DNA of 34,394 bases, from assembly GCA_030536355.1 (NCBI GenBank), contig JAUNQD010000023.1, forward strand, positions 1 through 34,394. The letters are read 5' to 3'. The notes under the pieces were generated by a model that was given only the letters and a program-made list of their open reading frames with translations, was not told the origin of the DNA and did not search any database. Positions 22,492-29,573 of the stretch are shown piece after piece (the first letter of the stretch is position 1; each line of letters begins with the position of its first letter). This stretch comes from Bacillota bacterium (GTDB lineage Bacteria > Bacillota > Clostridia > Peptostreptococcales > Anaerovoracaceae). The translations under genes and the position numbers were made by a program.

Positions 22492-22570
22492 TTTGTACCT
22501 CACTGTTTCTCCAGCAAGTCAAACAAGCTGGTGTTCCTTTCAATAGGCAGCCCTTGCACATTTCACTCAT
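22478..22570 (-). CDS. Very small Cys-rich protein
   Basis: A 30-residue frame, MSEMCKGCLLKGTPACLTCW followed by RNSEVQNDSN. Two C-x-x-C pairs form a possible zinc knuckle. Its ATG overlaps the YopX stop (ATGA), a strong coupling sign, and its end runs 14 nt into the next gene. The final S-E-V-Q-N is also the end of copy 2 at 22973, because both read through the same GTGAGGTACAAAATG signal. Confidence 0.4.
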   Translation of the reverse strand: MSEMCKGCLLKGTPACLTCWRNSEVQNDSN

Positions 22571-22980
22571 TTTGCACCGCCTTCCATCAGTTCAGGATTG
22601 TCAAAGATGTTGCCGATGACTTCAATTTCTGGAACATGGGAAAGCCAATCATAACTGTTATCAAAATTGCAAAGTGGATAACCACCATCAGACGTTTCAA
22701 ATACATACCCATAATCAAGCCATTCTACTTTTGATATAAATTCAATGGTTTCTGATGGAATAACTTCTACGCATCTGCAAATATCATTTTCCCAAATCTT
22801 CTGACCGTTCTTATCAGTCAGCCCTGTGAACTGGCAGACTGTTTCAGGGTTAACCTCATATCCCACAGTGCCAGGAGCATCTTGAGCCTGTCTGGAAATC
22901 ACTGATTTGCCGTTATACATTACTAAATTTCCTTCAAACCAGTTGTCGCCATGCTTGCCTCTGAACAATATTTCACGCAT
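22567..22980 (-). CDS. YopX family protein
   Basis: A 137-residue protein starting MREILFRGKHGDNWFEGNLV. VNPETVCQFTGLTDKNGQKI, W-E-N-D-I-C and the C-terminal EIEVIGNIFDNPEL are classic YopX landmarks (R-G-K, Q-F-T-G-L-x-D-x-N-G, E-G-D/N-I, V-I-G-N-I-x-x-N-P-E-L). YopX proteins are very common in Gram-positive phages but have no established function. The start ATG at 22980 has GAGGTACAAA upstream. Confidence 0.9.
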   Translation of the reverse strand: MREILFRGKHGDNWFEGNLVMYNGKSVISRQAQDAPGTVGYEVNPETVCQFTGLTDKNGQKIWENDICRCVEVIPSETIEFISKVEWLDYGYVFETSDGGYPLCNFDNSYDWLSHVPEIEVIGNIFDNPELMEGGAK

Positions 22981-23209
22981 TTTGTACCTCACTATCTTGC
23001 ATTGATCCTGCACTTAAACCCTCTAAACTGCACACCTTCCCAAACATGGTCACAATGAATACAGTCAGGGCAACGATGTCCATTAGGGCATTTCGGTTTT
23101 TACGCATTATGCAAAACGGTGTCCACTTGCCTGTGTTTGTGTATATTCTTTCGTAGGTAAATCTTTTTAAACTTGCATAATTCCATCTGCCGAATTTGAT
23201 TACAATCAT
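22973..23209 (-). CDS. Small protein with MIVIKFG domain (copy 2) and one membrane segment
   Basis: A 78-residue protein. The N-terminus MIVIKFGRWNYASLKRFTYE then K-W-T-P-F-C-I-M-R-K is a diverged duplicate of the gene at 22081-22491. After it comes a hydrophobic helix (ALMDIVALTVFIVTMFGKVC) that probably spans the membrane. It overlaps the YopX start by 8 nt. Function unknown. Confidence 0.6.
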   Translation of the reverse strand: MIVIKFGRWNYASLKRFTYERIYTNTGKWTPFCIMRKNRNALMDIVALTVFIVTMFGKVCSLEGLSAGSMQDSEVQNA

Positions 23210-23210
23210 T

Positions 23211-23387
23211 TCACACCTCACGTTTCCATCCACCCAAGCAGCCTGTTATTGCTTTATTTGGAATACAAATCACTTCGTTGAACATGCACTTGTTGCATTT
23301 TGTTTCAGGAGAACCGAATTTCGGTTTATTTCCCTTACGCAGCTGCTCGTATATTGCTCGGATGATTATTCTATCGACTTTACTCAT
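23211..23387 (-). CDS. Small zinc-binding-like protein
   Basis: A 58-residue protein, MSKVDRIIIRAIYEQLRKGN, then C-N-K-C-M-F-N-E-V-I-C and C-L-G-G-W. The four cysteines could bind one zinc. ATG at 23387 has GGAGG 8 nt upstream and overlaps the preceding gene's stop. Function unknown. Confidence 0.62.
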   Translation of the reverse strand: MSKVDRIIIRAIYEQLRKGNKPKFGSPETKCNKCMFNEVICIPNKAITGCLGGWKREV

Positions 23388-23685
23388 CGATTCCACCTCC
23401 CTTTACCAACTCGATGGTACGGTCATAACAACTGGAGGCGTAGCTGTGCATATCGGTTTTAGGTATGAGCCCCACAGTGCCTCTCCTTTGCAACCTTACC
23501 CACTCTGCACCTTCTTCTGTGCTTGCTTTCTCTAACTGCTCCACAACCTCGTTTATGTATTCGTTGGCAACCTCTTTCACCAGCGTAATGACTTCGGCTG
23601 CTACTACTTCTGACGGATATCCCAGCAAGTGTGTGTAGTCTATATTATCCAACTTATCTATTAAGCTATTTTTCTTTTGTTCCAT
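23380..23685 (-). CDS. Hypothetical helical protein
   Basis: A 101-residue protein starting MEQKKNSLIDKLDNIDYTHL. The middle helix (VVAAEVITLVKEVANEYINE) and the end ASSCYDRTIELVKGGG suggest a soluble helical fold. ATG at 23685 with AAGGTGG upstream is preferred over a longer upstream frame that would overlap the 43-residue membrane gene. Function unknown. Confidence 0.6.
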   Translation of the reverse strand: MEQKKNSLIDKLDNIDYTHLLGYPSEVVAAEVITLVKEVANEYINEVVEQLEKASTEEGAEWVRLQRRGTVGLIPKTDMHSYASSCYDRTIELVKGGGIDE

Positions 23686-23695
23686 CGCTTCCACC

Positions 23696-23827
23696 TTACT
23701 GTTTTTCGCAACAAGGAAATATAAGTCCAAAAAGCGCGATCCACCATTTGCCGAATACAATGGCTACAACAGTAAATGCGATTATTCCTGTTACAGATAC
23801 CGCTGCCCTTGTGATGTTTTTATTCAT
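23696..23827 (-). CDS. Very small membrane protein
   Basis: A 43-residue protein, MNKNITRAAVSVTGIIAFTV then VAIVFGKWWIALFGLIFPCC, mostly one or two hydrophobic helices. A strong AGGAGGTAG site precedes it and its ATG overlaps the upstream stop (ATGAATGA). It is probably inserted in the inner membrane. Function unknown. Confidence 0.6.
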   Translation of the reverse strand: MNKNITRAAVSVTGIIAFTVVAIVFGKWWIALFGLIFPCCEKQ

Positions 23828-24186
23828 TCATCTACCTCCTGCAGATCTTCTGCGATTATCATTTCTTTGGTCACTTCGTCATAGCTTTTGTCTGTAATCA
23901 GAAGGGTGTTGTCTGACAGCTGGTTTATGTATCCTTGATTTGTAGTTACCTTAGTCATGCCATCAGTCCAGATCTCCACTGTATAGATTTCTGTCCCTCT
24001 TTCGCCTTCAGACTTACTTACGGAGTCTGCGACTTCTACTGTATCGTTATATGCTTCACGGACAGCGCCGCCGCTGCCCGTATCTGCCATTTCATTTATA
24101 CCTATTCCAAAGCCTAACCAAAAAGCACTTACTATACCTAATGGTACCGCTATTCTTTTGATTCTCTTTTTTGTTTTACGTGTCAT
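23824..24186 (-). CDS. Single-pass membrane protein
   Basis: A 120-residue protein: basic N-terminus (MTRKTKKRIKRIAVPL), membrane helix (GIVSAFWLGFGIGI), then an acidic extracytoplasmic-type domain (TEIYTVEIWTDGMTKVTTNQ). ATG at 24186 lies 2 nt after the upstream stop. The orientation with positive residues inside predicts the C-terminal domain outside. Function unknown; a superinfection-exclusion role would be speculation. Confidence 0.6.
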   Translation of the reverse strand: MTRKTKKRIKRIAVPLGIVSAFWLGFGIGINEMADTGSGGAVREAYNDTVEVADSVSKSEGERGTEIYTVEIWTDGMTKVTTNQGYINQLSDNTLLITDKSYDEVTKEMIIAEDLQEVDE

Positions 24187-24187
24187 G

Positions 24188-24685
24188 CTATTCACCCGCG
24201 CACAAATCCTTCTCTTCTTCCTTGGCAATAGTTCTCATGATGGCCTGTGCTTCATTGTACAAGCATCTAAGTTCCGGTCTCATGTTGCTGGTATTTGTTT
24301 TATTGATGTCGCTGCACCATCCATTAAGGTGTTCCAGTGTAGACTTTCTTCTTGCATATGCATCATCAGGATCGACAGGCTTGTCCTTTATGAAGTCATT
24401 TACTATTGTTACTTTTTCCGCCTTTTCCCAGAATGGCTCTATTGTGTCTTTTGCAACAGCGCCTTCTGCTTCCGCCATCTGAGCTATCTTTTCAAATTCG
24501 AATTCCGGAATTTCTGCTATAGGTTCTATTTCTTTGTTGCTGTACCAGTGAACTTCTCTTAAGACATTAGGTGTCATAGTCTCTACTAAACACTCGCCAG
24601 AATCCTTATCAACTTTTGTTACTATTCCTGTAAGACCCTGCTGTCCAAAGTGATTAACGTTTATCTTTACTTCTTTTCCGATCAT
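24188..24685 (-). CDS. Hypothetical protein with N-terminal KOW/SH3-like strand pattern
   Basis: A 165-residue protein. Residues 1-50 (MIGKEVKINVNHFGQQGLTG, IVTKVDKDSGECLVET) look like a small beta barrel. The rest is helical and acidic (PEFEFEKIAQMAEAEGAVAK). GGAGGGATATAAG precedes the ATG. It sits directly after the DUF3102 gene. Function unknown. Confidence 0.65.
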   Translation of the reverse strand: MIGKEVKINVNHFGQQGLTGIVTKVDKDSGECLVETMTPNVLREVHWYSNKEIEPIAEIPEFEFEKIAQMAEAEGAVAKDTIEPFWEKAEKVTIVNDFIKDKPVDPDDAYARRKSTLEHLNGWCSDINKTNTSNMRPELRCLYNEAQAIMRTIAKEEEKDLCAGE

Positions 24686-24686
24686 C

Positions 24687-25604
24687 TTATATCCCTCCTC
24701 TAAGACTATTCATTACTGTTTCAAGAGCACTTCTCATTTTCTGTTTTGTCTCCTGATCCTGTTCTACCTCAATGCACATCTCACATGCTGCATATACACC
24801 CTGCAACTGATCTACCCTCAGCTTGAAGGCGAGCTTGTTTTCATCAGAGCTGTTTTCGATCTTTCTGTTAAGACTTTCTATTTTTTCTTCCAGCTCAAGT
24901 TTTTCTTTTCCCATCTGCAGAAGTCGTTCTCCCACGGCATCCTCTGCCTGCGCTTTCAACTCTGCTTTCTTTTCATCCAAAGCTTCAGCTATCGCCTTCT
25001 CCTTGGATTCTTTCTCTGTCTTAAGATCTTCTGTAAGCTTCTTATTCTTATCCTTCTGCTTTTCGAGTTTTGCTTCGAGGTCTGCCATCTTCTCTGGGTC
25101 AGCACCAGCCGCTTTCAGTTCATCAAGCTCTATCTTCAGCTTAGCAGCCTCTTCCCTCATAGCCTCCGCTTCAGCTTTTTCTTCTTTCAATGTCTTGATT
25201 TCCTCTTCCAATTCTTTGAATTTCATGCTTTCTACATCATGTGTTTCAACGAAGTTTTCAACCTGCTCTTCAGGGACCTGGAGGAGCGCCAAAGCCTTGG
25301 AAATACTTAAATCCGCCAAATTTGTCACATTTGAATATGGGCTATTTTCATCACCATATGTCCTTGCAATTTGCATGAATCTTTGTGCCTGTTTCTGTGT
25401 ATATCCGAGGTTGTCTTTACACCAGTCATACCATCCGCCATGGCCAACCTGCTGTTTTGCCTCCTCAAGACATTCTCCGATTCGAATAATCCCTTGCAAT
25501 GTAACTCTATATACTGTAGTTTCCATCGTTTTGATTTCTGCTACGATTACAGGCAAACTTCTCTCCGGAATTACCTGGTATTCCGCTTCTACGATATTGC
25601 TCAT
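24687..25604 (-). CDS. DUF3102-like protein with long coiled coil
   Basis: A 305-residue protein. The N-terminal about 110 residues (TTVYRVTLQGIIRIGECLEE, AKQQVGHGGWYDWCKDNLGY, T-Q-K-Q-A-Q-R-F-M-Q-I-A) match the DUF3102 phage/plasmid family, which resembles a ParB/KfrA-like DNA-binding region. Residues 125-265 form an uninterrupted coiled coil (EEEIKTLKEEKAEAEAMREE). The ATG overlaps the PcfJ stop (ATGA). It may organise DNA, but no role is established. Confidence 0.78.
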   Translation of the reverse strand: MSNIVEAEYQVIPERSLPVIVAEIKTMETTVYRVTLQGIIRIGECLEEAKQQVGHGGWYDWCKDNLGYTQKQAQRFMQIARTYGDENSPYSNVTNLADLSISKALALLQVPEEQVENFVETHDVESMKFKELEEEIKTLKEEKAEAEAMREEAAKLKIELDELKAAGADPEKMADLEAKLEKQKDKNKKLTEDLKTEKESKEKAIAEALDEKKAELKAQAEDAVGERLLQMGKEKLELEEKIESLNRKIENSSDENKLAFKLRVDQLQGVYAACEMCIEVEQDQETKQKMRSALETVMNSLRGGI

Positions 25605-27088
25605 GCTGCACTCCTTTCTTTATTTCTGCTTTTCAGTATCTTCTTAAAATCTTTCACGAACTCATTAACAAACATTTCTATTTCTTCTGTCATATTGCAG
25701 TTTTTGTATCCACGGCACTGTCTGAACTCGCCTTTGTTATCCAATTCAAGTGTATAGAACGGTATGTCCATTTTTTCAGCCTTCCTTATAAAGAAAATGT
25801 AACAGCTTCCTCTTATTATTCTGTCTCCATATCCTCTTACGCAGTGAGTGAGATGCCTACTTTCTCTGTTTAGCTCGGTTTGGCTTCGTGCCATATAGCA
25901 CGCAAGACCATTTCTTTCTATAGAAACATCAAATGTTGCGGCTGCTATTTTTTTGTCCTGTTTTCGGCTGGTTTCTGTTCTCACCTTTTCCGCTGCAGCA
26001 TCATGAGCTTCCATAAAATCTTCCGGTAACAATATGCTCTTTCTGGATATATCCATTCCCAGCTTTTCACAGTTATGAATATAGTCCAGCCAGTCACTAA
26101 CAAATAAGCCTCCCAGATCTTTTTCGTGTTTGTATTTAATGAGATTTAGGGGTGATATGTAGCCTGCTATTTGATCGAGATACCAATCGCGTATGTCTGC
26201 GATATCTTCTATAATTTTGAATGGTGTATTTAGTTTTTCTTTTTCTGTTAACTTCTGAAATGCGGCCAGGTCTGTTAGTCTAGGATCATGTTGTCTGAGA
26301 AACTTTATATGTCTCATTGGGAGCCTAAGTATTTTCTTTAGATCTTTTCCTTTCCAGTTAACGCACTTCTGCCCGCCATAATTAAAGACTCTAGCCGCTG
26401 CAAGTTTTTCAAACCCTGCCTTGCGTAACAATTCGATGCTCTGTTGCTTTAGACTTTTGCTTATATAGCTTATGTAATCAGATGGCATGAACTCATTGTT
26501 GTCAAAGAAATCTCTGTCGTATTGATACTTTAAGCAACTTTTTTCAAATACATCCTCGAGGTTGTCTTCGTAGATTTCTGTTCGAATCCATTTTGGCGTT
26601 GAATACCAGTTATACACCTGTGCGGTAGCTGGAAGTTTTATATTATTTCTTCGTTCCCAGCCATACCATGGATGATTCTTGTAATATATCTGTTCTTTGT
26701 CATTAAATACGTATATGGCTGAAAGCCATCTATCTAATTGAGGTTTTCCAAAGGGCGAGAAATTCACTGTAACCTCTGTCAATGTTCCGTATACAGTCTT
26801 GCCTCTATGAACAAATATCAGCACTCTTACATGCTCATCTAAATTTCGTCTTCCTACGCCTGATGGCTTATATTCTCCTTTACTGTGGCATCTTGGACAT
26901 TCGCCAGTATCACCGCGCTCAATATAAAACCTGTCCGCTCTATAGGTATGGCCGCATCTGGTGCATACCACCTTATTTTCTTTTTTGTTGTAAATGAGGT
27001 ATGTCTTATTCACCAGTTCCTTGCGGATCCAACTTTCTACTCCTGCCGGTGCCGGTGGGAGTTTTGCTGATATTTCATTGATGTTCAT
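25601..27088 (-). CDS. PcfJ-like protein
   Basis: A 495-residue protein of the PcfJ family, first known from conjugative plasmids and common in Gram-positive phages. The N-terminal zinc ribbon is visible (C-T-R-C-G near 42-45 and C-P-R-C near 65-68). The C-terminal family core is RESRHLTHCVRGYGDRIIRG with IPFYTLELDNKGEFRQCRGY and N-C-N-M-T-E-E. It is paired with PcfK upstream as in plasmids. The biochemical role is not established. Confidence 0.85.
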   Translation of the reverse strand: MNINEISAKLPPAPAGVESWIRKELVNKTYLIYNKKENKVVCTRCGHTYRADRFYIERGDTGECPRCHSKGEYKPSGVGRRNLDEHVRVLIFVHRGKTVYGTLTEVTVNFSPFGKPQLDRWLSAIYVFNDKEQIYYKNHPWYGWERRNNIKLPATAQVYNWYSTPKWIRTEIYEDNLEDVFEKSCLKYQYDRDFFDNNEFMPSDYISYISKSLKQQSIELLRKAGFEKLAAARVFNYGGQKCVNWKGKDLKKILRLPMRHIKFLRQHDPRLTDLAAFQKLTEKEKLNTPFKIIEDIADIRDWYLDQIAGYISPLNLIKYKHEKDLGGLFVSDWLDYIHNCEKLGMDISRKSILLPEDFMEAHDAAAEKVRTETSRKQDKKIAAATFDVSIERNGLACYMARSQTELNRESRHLTHCVRGYGDRIIRGSCYIFFIRKAEKMDIPFYTLELDNKGEFRQCRGYKNCNMTEEIEMFVNEFVKDFKKILKSRNKERSAA

Positions 27089-27096
27089 GCTTCACC

Positions 27097-27402
27097 TCAC
27101 AGAAGATCCATTACATTTATTCTCTGTGCAGGTTCATGGACATTTGATATACCGTAGTATTCGTCCACCATGGCATATACTTCTTCCGCCGGGAAAGCAT
27201 ACACATTATTCTTTGCTCTCTTTCTTGCCTCCGCGGTAACCTTATCGCAGCAGACCTTAAGCGACTTGCTATTATCAAGCAATTTAGCTGCTACATTCTC
27301 ATTTCTACATGCCTCTGTCAGATGTTCTTCGATACCGATTGCGAGAGGAGTGTCTATCTTCATCATCTCGTCGGTAATTTTAGCAATGGCTTTATTGATC
27401 AT
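27097..27402 (-). CDS. PcfK-like protein
   Basis: A 101-residue helical protein (LDNSKSLKVCCDKVTAEARK, NNVYAFPAEEVYAMVDEYYG) matching the PcfK family, including the C-x-x-K-V-T-x-x-A and E-E-V-Y-x-M-V-D-E-Y-Y-G motifs. It starts 2 nt after the upstream gene and precedes PcfJ by 8 nt. Co-occurrence with PcfJ supports both calls. Function unknown. Confidence 0.85.
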   Translation of the reverse strand: MINKAIAKITDEMMKIDTPLAIGIEEHLTEACRNENVAAKLLDNSKSLKVCCDKVTAEARKRAKNNVYAFPAEEVYAMVDEYYGISNVHEPAQRINVMDLL

Positions 27403-27404
27403 TT

Positions 27405-27812
27405 TTACGCCTCCTTGATTTTGAGCAACTGCCCTCTTAGCCTAGTTACCTCATGCATAAGATTGTCAGCTGCTCTGGGTTTGTTTTTACGGTACAGATA
27501 CCGCGCTTTCTCTTCTTTGATTCGAATTTGTTCCTGCAGGTTTTGCTCTTTTGTTTTGGTTTGACGTCTGATCGGCGCTGGAGGGTTCAGCTTCTCACGT
27601 TGCTTTTCCTCCCATTCTTTTCGTGCATTTTCTTCCATAGTCTGCGCTATCTTCTTTTGCTGCGCTATGTAATCGGGATCCTCTAAGTAACAAAGTTCAC
27701 GTTCACATATCCCTTCGTCATTATTTATTGCAAAACACAGGGTTTCTTTATCCGGACAAAAGAGGAAGGAGCCGTATTCTTCTATGCGTTCCTTGCGAGA
27801 TTTGGGTTGCAT
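27405..27812 (-). CDS. Hypothetical charged protein
   Basis: A 135-residue protein. The N-terminal part has three cysteines (FLFCPDKETLCFAINNDEGI, then C-E-R-E-L-C), perhaps metal binding. From residue 65 it is a highly charged coiled coil (RKEWEEKQREKLNPPAPIRR, EEKARYLYRKNKPRAADNLM). ATG at 27812 has GGAG 7 nt upstream. Function unknown. Confidence 0.65.
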   Translation of the reverse strand: MQPKSRKERIEEYGSFLFCPDKETLCFAINNDEGICERELCYLEDPDYIAQQKKIAQTMEENARKEWEEKQREKLNPPAPIRRQTKTKEQNLQEQIRIKEEKARYLYRKNKPRAADNLMHEVTRLRGQLLKIKEA

Positions 27813-27826
27813 CACTTGCTCCTTTC

Positions 27827-28228
27827 TTATAAATAGTTTCTGCCTATCAGTGCCATCCAAGTTTCACGAGCCTGCTGTGGTGTGATTCCGGTGTCGATCA
27901 GCTTCTGTTCATACCAGTGCTGGTAATACATCTGCCATCTGAGGTTTTCAGTCTTTGCCCATTCAGTGCCATTCGCTTGCAGTTCTGCATGAAGTTCAGG
28001 GCAGACATCAACCTGGAAGCCCATTTCGATACTTGTTTGACGATAAGGTCCGCCCCATATTTCATGGCGCTCAGCTCCAAGAGTACGGGTATACCAACAT
28101 CTCCTTTGCGGTTTATCCTTATAGCCATTAGATAATAGCGGTTTCTTCTTAGTGGGCTTTGGCTTAGGAAATGGGCACTGTTGATAATACTTATCAAGAT
28201 CATTCTTGGACTTCTGCTCCTTGCTCAT
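27827..28228 (-). CDS. Cys/His phage protein, possible HNH-like/treble-clef fold
   Basis: A 133-residue protein. The core CWYTRTLGAERHEIWGGPYR, Q-T-S-I-E-M-G-F-Q-V-D-V-C-P-E-L-H and the end WMALIGRNYL resemble a widespread Gram-positive phage family whose C/H pattern (C...H-E-I-x-G-G...C-P-x-x-H) looks like a degenerate HNH or zinc treble clef. Nuclease activity is not shown by the sequence. Confidence 0.68.
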   Translation of the reverse strand: MSKEQKSKNDLDKYYQQCPFPKPKPTKKKPLLSNGYKDKPQRRCWYTRTLGAERHEIWGGPYRQTSIEMGFQVDVCPELHAELQANGTEWAKTENLRWQMYYQHWYEQKLIDTGITPQQARETWMALIGRNYL

Positions 28229-28568
28229 AGACTCTTCTCCTTGTCACTTCAATCTTCTTGCCTGCTTTTACCCTTACCGTTGTTCCATCAACTTTGAATG
28301 TGGCACTCTGCATAACTCCATCAATGATCATGTATCCTACAGTTAAAATAGTGTCGTATACAACTGAGTCAACAGGGTTGAACTCCGGCGGACATTGCTC
28401 GCCTATAAGGGCATCAAGCTTTTCTTTCATGTTTTCTTTTTTTCTCGCTCTTCTTCCCCCGGCGCACCCGCACTGTTCCTCTGCTATCTTGTTCGCTTCT
28501 TCCTGGGTTGCTGCCATCACTCCGATCTGAGCTCCGCAGTATTCGCATTTTCCCATCATATTTTCCAT
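28200..28568 (-). CDS. Zinc-ribbon hypothetical protein
   Basis: A 122-residue protein. The N-terminus has C-E-Y-C-G and a second cysteine group (QCGCAGGRRA), likely one zinc ribbon. The rest (YDTILTVGYMIIDGVMQSAT, FKVDGTTVRVKAGKKIEVTR) is beta-rich. GGAGAA lies upstream of the ATG. It overlaps the next gene by 29 nt. Function unknown. Confidence 0.65.
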   Translation of the reverse strand: MENMMGKCEYCGAQIGVMAATQEEANKIAEEQCGCAGGRRARKKENMKEKLDALIGEQCPPEFNPVDSVVYDTILTVGYMIIDGVMQSATFKVDGTTVRVKAGKKIEVTRRRVYEQGAEVQE

Positions 28569-28704
28569 AGATGTTCTTCTCCTTTAAATTTTCTATTATA
28601 TGCTTGTCCGGCGGCTTCATCTGACCGGTCAAAGCTTTTGTTATCCTGTCGTTCCTGTCAATTTCTCGTTCCTCCAGGAACCGCTCTGTCCAATACACGC
28701 TCAT
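28414..28704 (-). CDS. Possible small basic protein
   Basis: A frame from MSVYWTERFLEEREIDRNDR through TKALTGQMKPPDKHIIENLK into a very basic, low-complexity end. It fills the otherwise empty bases 28569-28657, which supports it. Its last 155 nt overlap the zinc-ribbon gene in another frame and look non-genuine. The ribosome binding site is weak. Doubtful. Confidence 0.3.
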   Translation of the reverse strand: MSVYWTERFLEEREIDRNDRITKALTGQMKPPDKHIIENLKEKNIYGKYDGKMRILRSSDRSDGSNPGRSEQDSRGTVRVRRGKKSEKKRKHERKA

Positions 28705-28798
28705 CTTCTTTAATCTCTTCTTCCTTTGCCACTTCCATTCCATATAGCAGCGCCGCTGCAAATGCGATCATACCGCACCATGTTGCTAATACTTCCAT
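28658..28798 (-). CDS. Very small membrane protein
   Basis: A 46-residue protein, MEVLATWCGMIAFAAALLYG followed by an acidic/basic tail (EVAKEEEIKEDERVLDRAVP). One hydrophobic helix at the N-terminus. The AGGAGGTATAGAG ribosome binding site before ATG is strong, which is the main support. Function unknown. Confidence 0.6.
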   Translation of the reverse strand: MEVLATWCGMIAFAAALLYGMEVAKEEEIKEDERVLDRAVPGGTRN

Positions 28799-28809
28799 CT
28801 CTATACCTC

Positions 28810-29052
28810 CTACTGCTTAACTGACATGTCCAGTATTCTTCCGGCAACATCTACAACAAAGTATTTCGGACCTCTGCCGCTCGGAATGAATCTCAACCCT
28901 TCCAGGTACGACATGATGTCTGTTTCATTTTCGTCTTTGTTGTCTTTCGTTCTTCTGTCCATCTTTAAATACTTGGATAGCTGATTTTTTGATATGAGTC
29001 CTGTCACGCCTAAGCATTCTCTCATATCCTTAGCGATTTCCTGCTTATTCAT
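28810..29052 (-). CDS. Small DNA-binding-like protein, first gene of the lytic unit
   Basis: An 80-residue protein, MNKQEIAKDMRECLGVTGLI, SKNQLSKYLKMDRRT, ending FIPSGRGPKYFVVDVAGRIL. The first half resembles a helix-turn-helix (S-K-N-Q-L-S-K-Y-L) and the second a wing-like beta hairpin, as in phage excisionase or Cro-like proteins. GGAG lies before the ATG. It is first behind the candidate early promoter at 29081-29109, the usual place of an excisionase or early regulator. Confidence 0.68.
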   Translation of the reverse strand: MNKQEIAKDMRECLGVTGLISKNQLSKYLKMDRRTKDNKDENETDIMSYLEGLRFIPSGRGPKYFVVDVAGRILDMSVKQ

Positions 29053-29080
29053 ATTCGCTCCTTTCTAATTTTATCTAGTT

Positions 29081-29109
29081 ATGATATGCTTCATTACGTC
29101 ACGTCGCAA
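29081..29109 (-). promoter_or_regulatory. Candidate early lytic promoter (minus strand)
   Basis: Minus-strand TTGCGA (29109-29104), 17-nt spacer, TATCAT (29086-29081), about 30 nt upstream of the first lytic gene. A half operator (atattgtg, 29111-29118) touches the -35 element, which fits repression in the lysogen. Confidence 0.5.
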
Positions 29110-29198
29110 CATATTGTGCTACATGTCGTTGAGTTGTATTGTTTGCACAATATATTGTGTTTTTGCAACTTTTGTATTGACTTTCCATATATTGTGTC
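29107..29198. promoter_or_regulatory. Operator cluster: CACAATATATTGTG palindrome plus two half sites
   Basis: A perfect 14-bp palindrome CACAATATATTGTG lies at 29146-29159. Related half sites occur at 29110-29118 (catattgtg) and 29187-29196 (atatattgtg). The three sites are about 36-40 bp apart, between the divergent minus-strand early promoter and the plus-strand YjzC promoter. One of the local XRE proteins probably binds here. The sequence differs from the GTTTACC operators near CI, implying a second regulator. Confidence 0.6.
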
Positions 29199-29205
29199 TT
29201 AACAT
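29177..29205 (+). promoter_or_regulatory. Promoter of the YjzC-like gene
   Basis: TTGACT (29177-29182), 17-nt spacer, TAACAT (29200-29205). The spacer contains the third TATATTGTG operator half site. The transcript would start about 40 nt before the ATG at 29249. Confidence 0.6.
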
Positions 29206-29248
29206 AGATTTGAAAGTACTTTTAATCTATATGTAAGGGGGTGAATAT

Positions 29249-29416
29249 ATGGGTAAACAGCCAATCAAACCTGGTACCGACAATAAGCCTGCCGGAACCT
29301 ATGTTGAGGTTGGTCCTCGTGGAGGAAATGTCCCTGGCGGTCGAGTGGTGAATATCGACAGGGGAGACAGGCTTCCTCCTACAACTAAACCTGGTAACGG
29401 CTGGATCAAGAAATAG
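29249..29416 (+). CDS. YjzC-like small protein
   Basis: A 55-residue protein, MGKQPIKPGTDNKPAGTYVE, V-G-P-R-G-G, then VNIDRGDRLPPTTKPGNGWI. The K-P-G...P-G-x-Y-x-E-V-G-P-R-G-G...G-D-x-x-P-P-T pattern matches the YjzC family of small Bacillota proteins. AAGGGGGTG precedes the ATG; it has its own promoter and terminator. It is a plus-strand gene inside the regulatory region, transcribed away from the early lytic promoter, and may be expressed in the lysogen. Function unknown. Confidence 0.75.
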   Translation: MGKQPIKPGTDNKPAGTYVEVGPRGGNVPGGRVVNIDRGDRLPPTTKPGNGWIKK

Positions 29417-29423
29417 ATCCTGT

Positions 29424-29455
29424 AAAGTCGCTGAGCATACGCTTGGCGGCTTTTT
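29424..29455 (+). terminator. Intrinsic terminator after the YjzC-like gene
   Basis: aaagtcgc (29424-29431) pairs with gcggcttt (29446-29453, one wobble), with an inner agc/gct, followed by a T run (29451-29455). It lies 8 nt after the stop. Confidence 0.75.
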
Positions 29456-29570
29456 ATATTTCTATCCTTCTCTTCCAAAAACAAATGCTTTTCCCTAGCA
29501 GATTTATCTGCAGCCAGCTTTCAGCGTACAACTTGCCATCTTCCGTGTACTTGGTTATGTAATGCTTCAT
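29454..29570 (-). CDS. Tiny conserved-type phage protein (ITKYTxDGKxYAESWLQ)
   Basis: A 38-residue protein, MKHYITKYTEDGKLYAESWL then Q-I-N-L-L-G-K-S-I-C-F and a basic end. This pattern is one I recall as recurrent in small phage proteins next to regulators. AAAGGATAAGTA precedes the ATG, which lies 3 nt after the upstream regulator stop. Its end overlaps the plus-strand terminator of the YjzC gene, so the two transcripts converge. Function unknown. Confidence 0.6.
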   Translation of the reverse strand: MKHYITKYTEDGKLYAESWLQINLLGKSICFWKRRIEI

Positions 29571-29573
29571 TAC

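Noticed and set aside
24823..25647. Plus-strand open frame of 274 codons, Ser/Phe-rich
   Set aside because: Mirror image of the coiled-coil DUF3102 gene; such charged coiled coils yield long antisense Ser/Phe frames.
29087..29573. Repeat atgcttcattac at 29087 and near 29563
   Set aside because: A single 12-bp match with unrelated flanks, one copy inside a coding start; probably chance.
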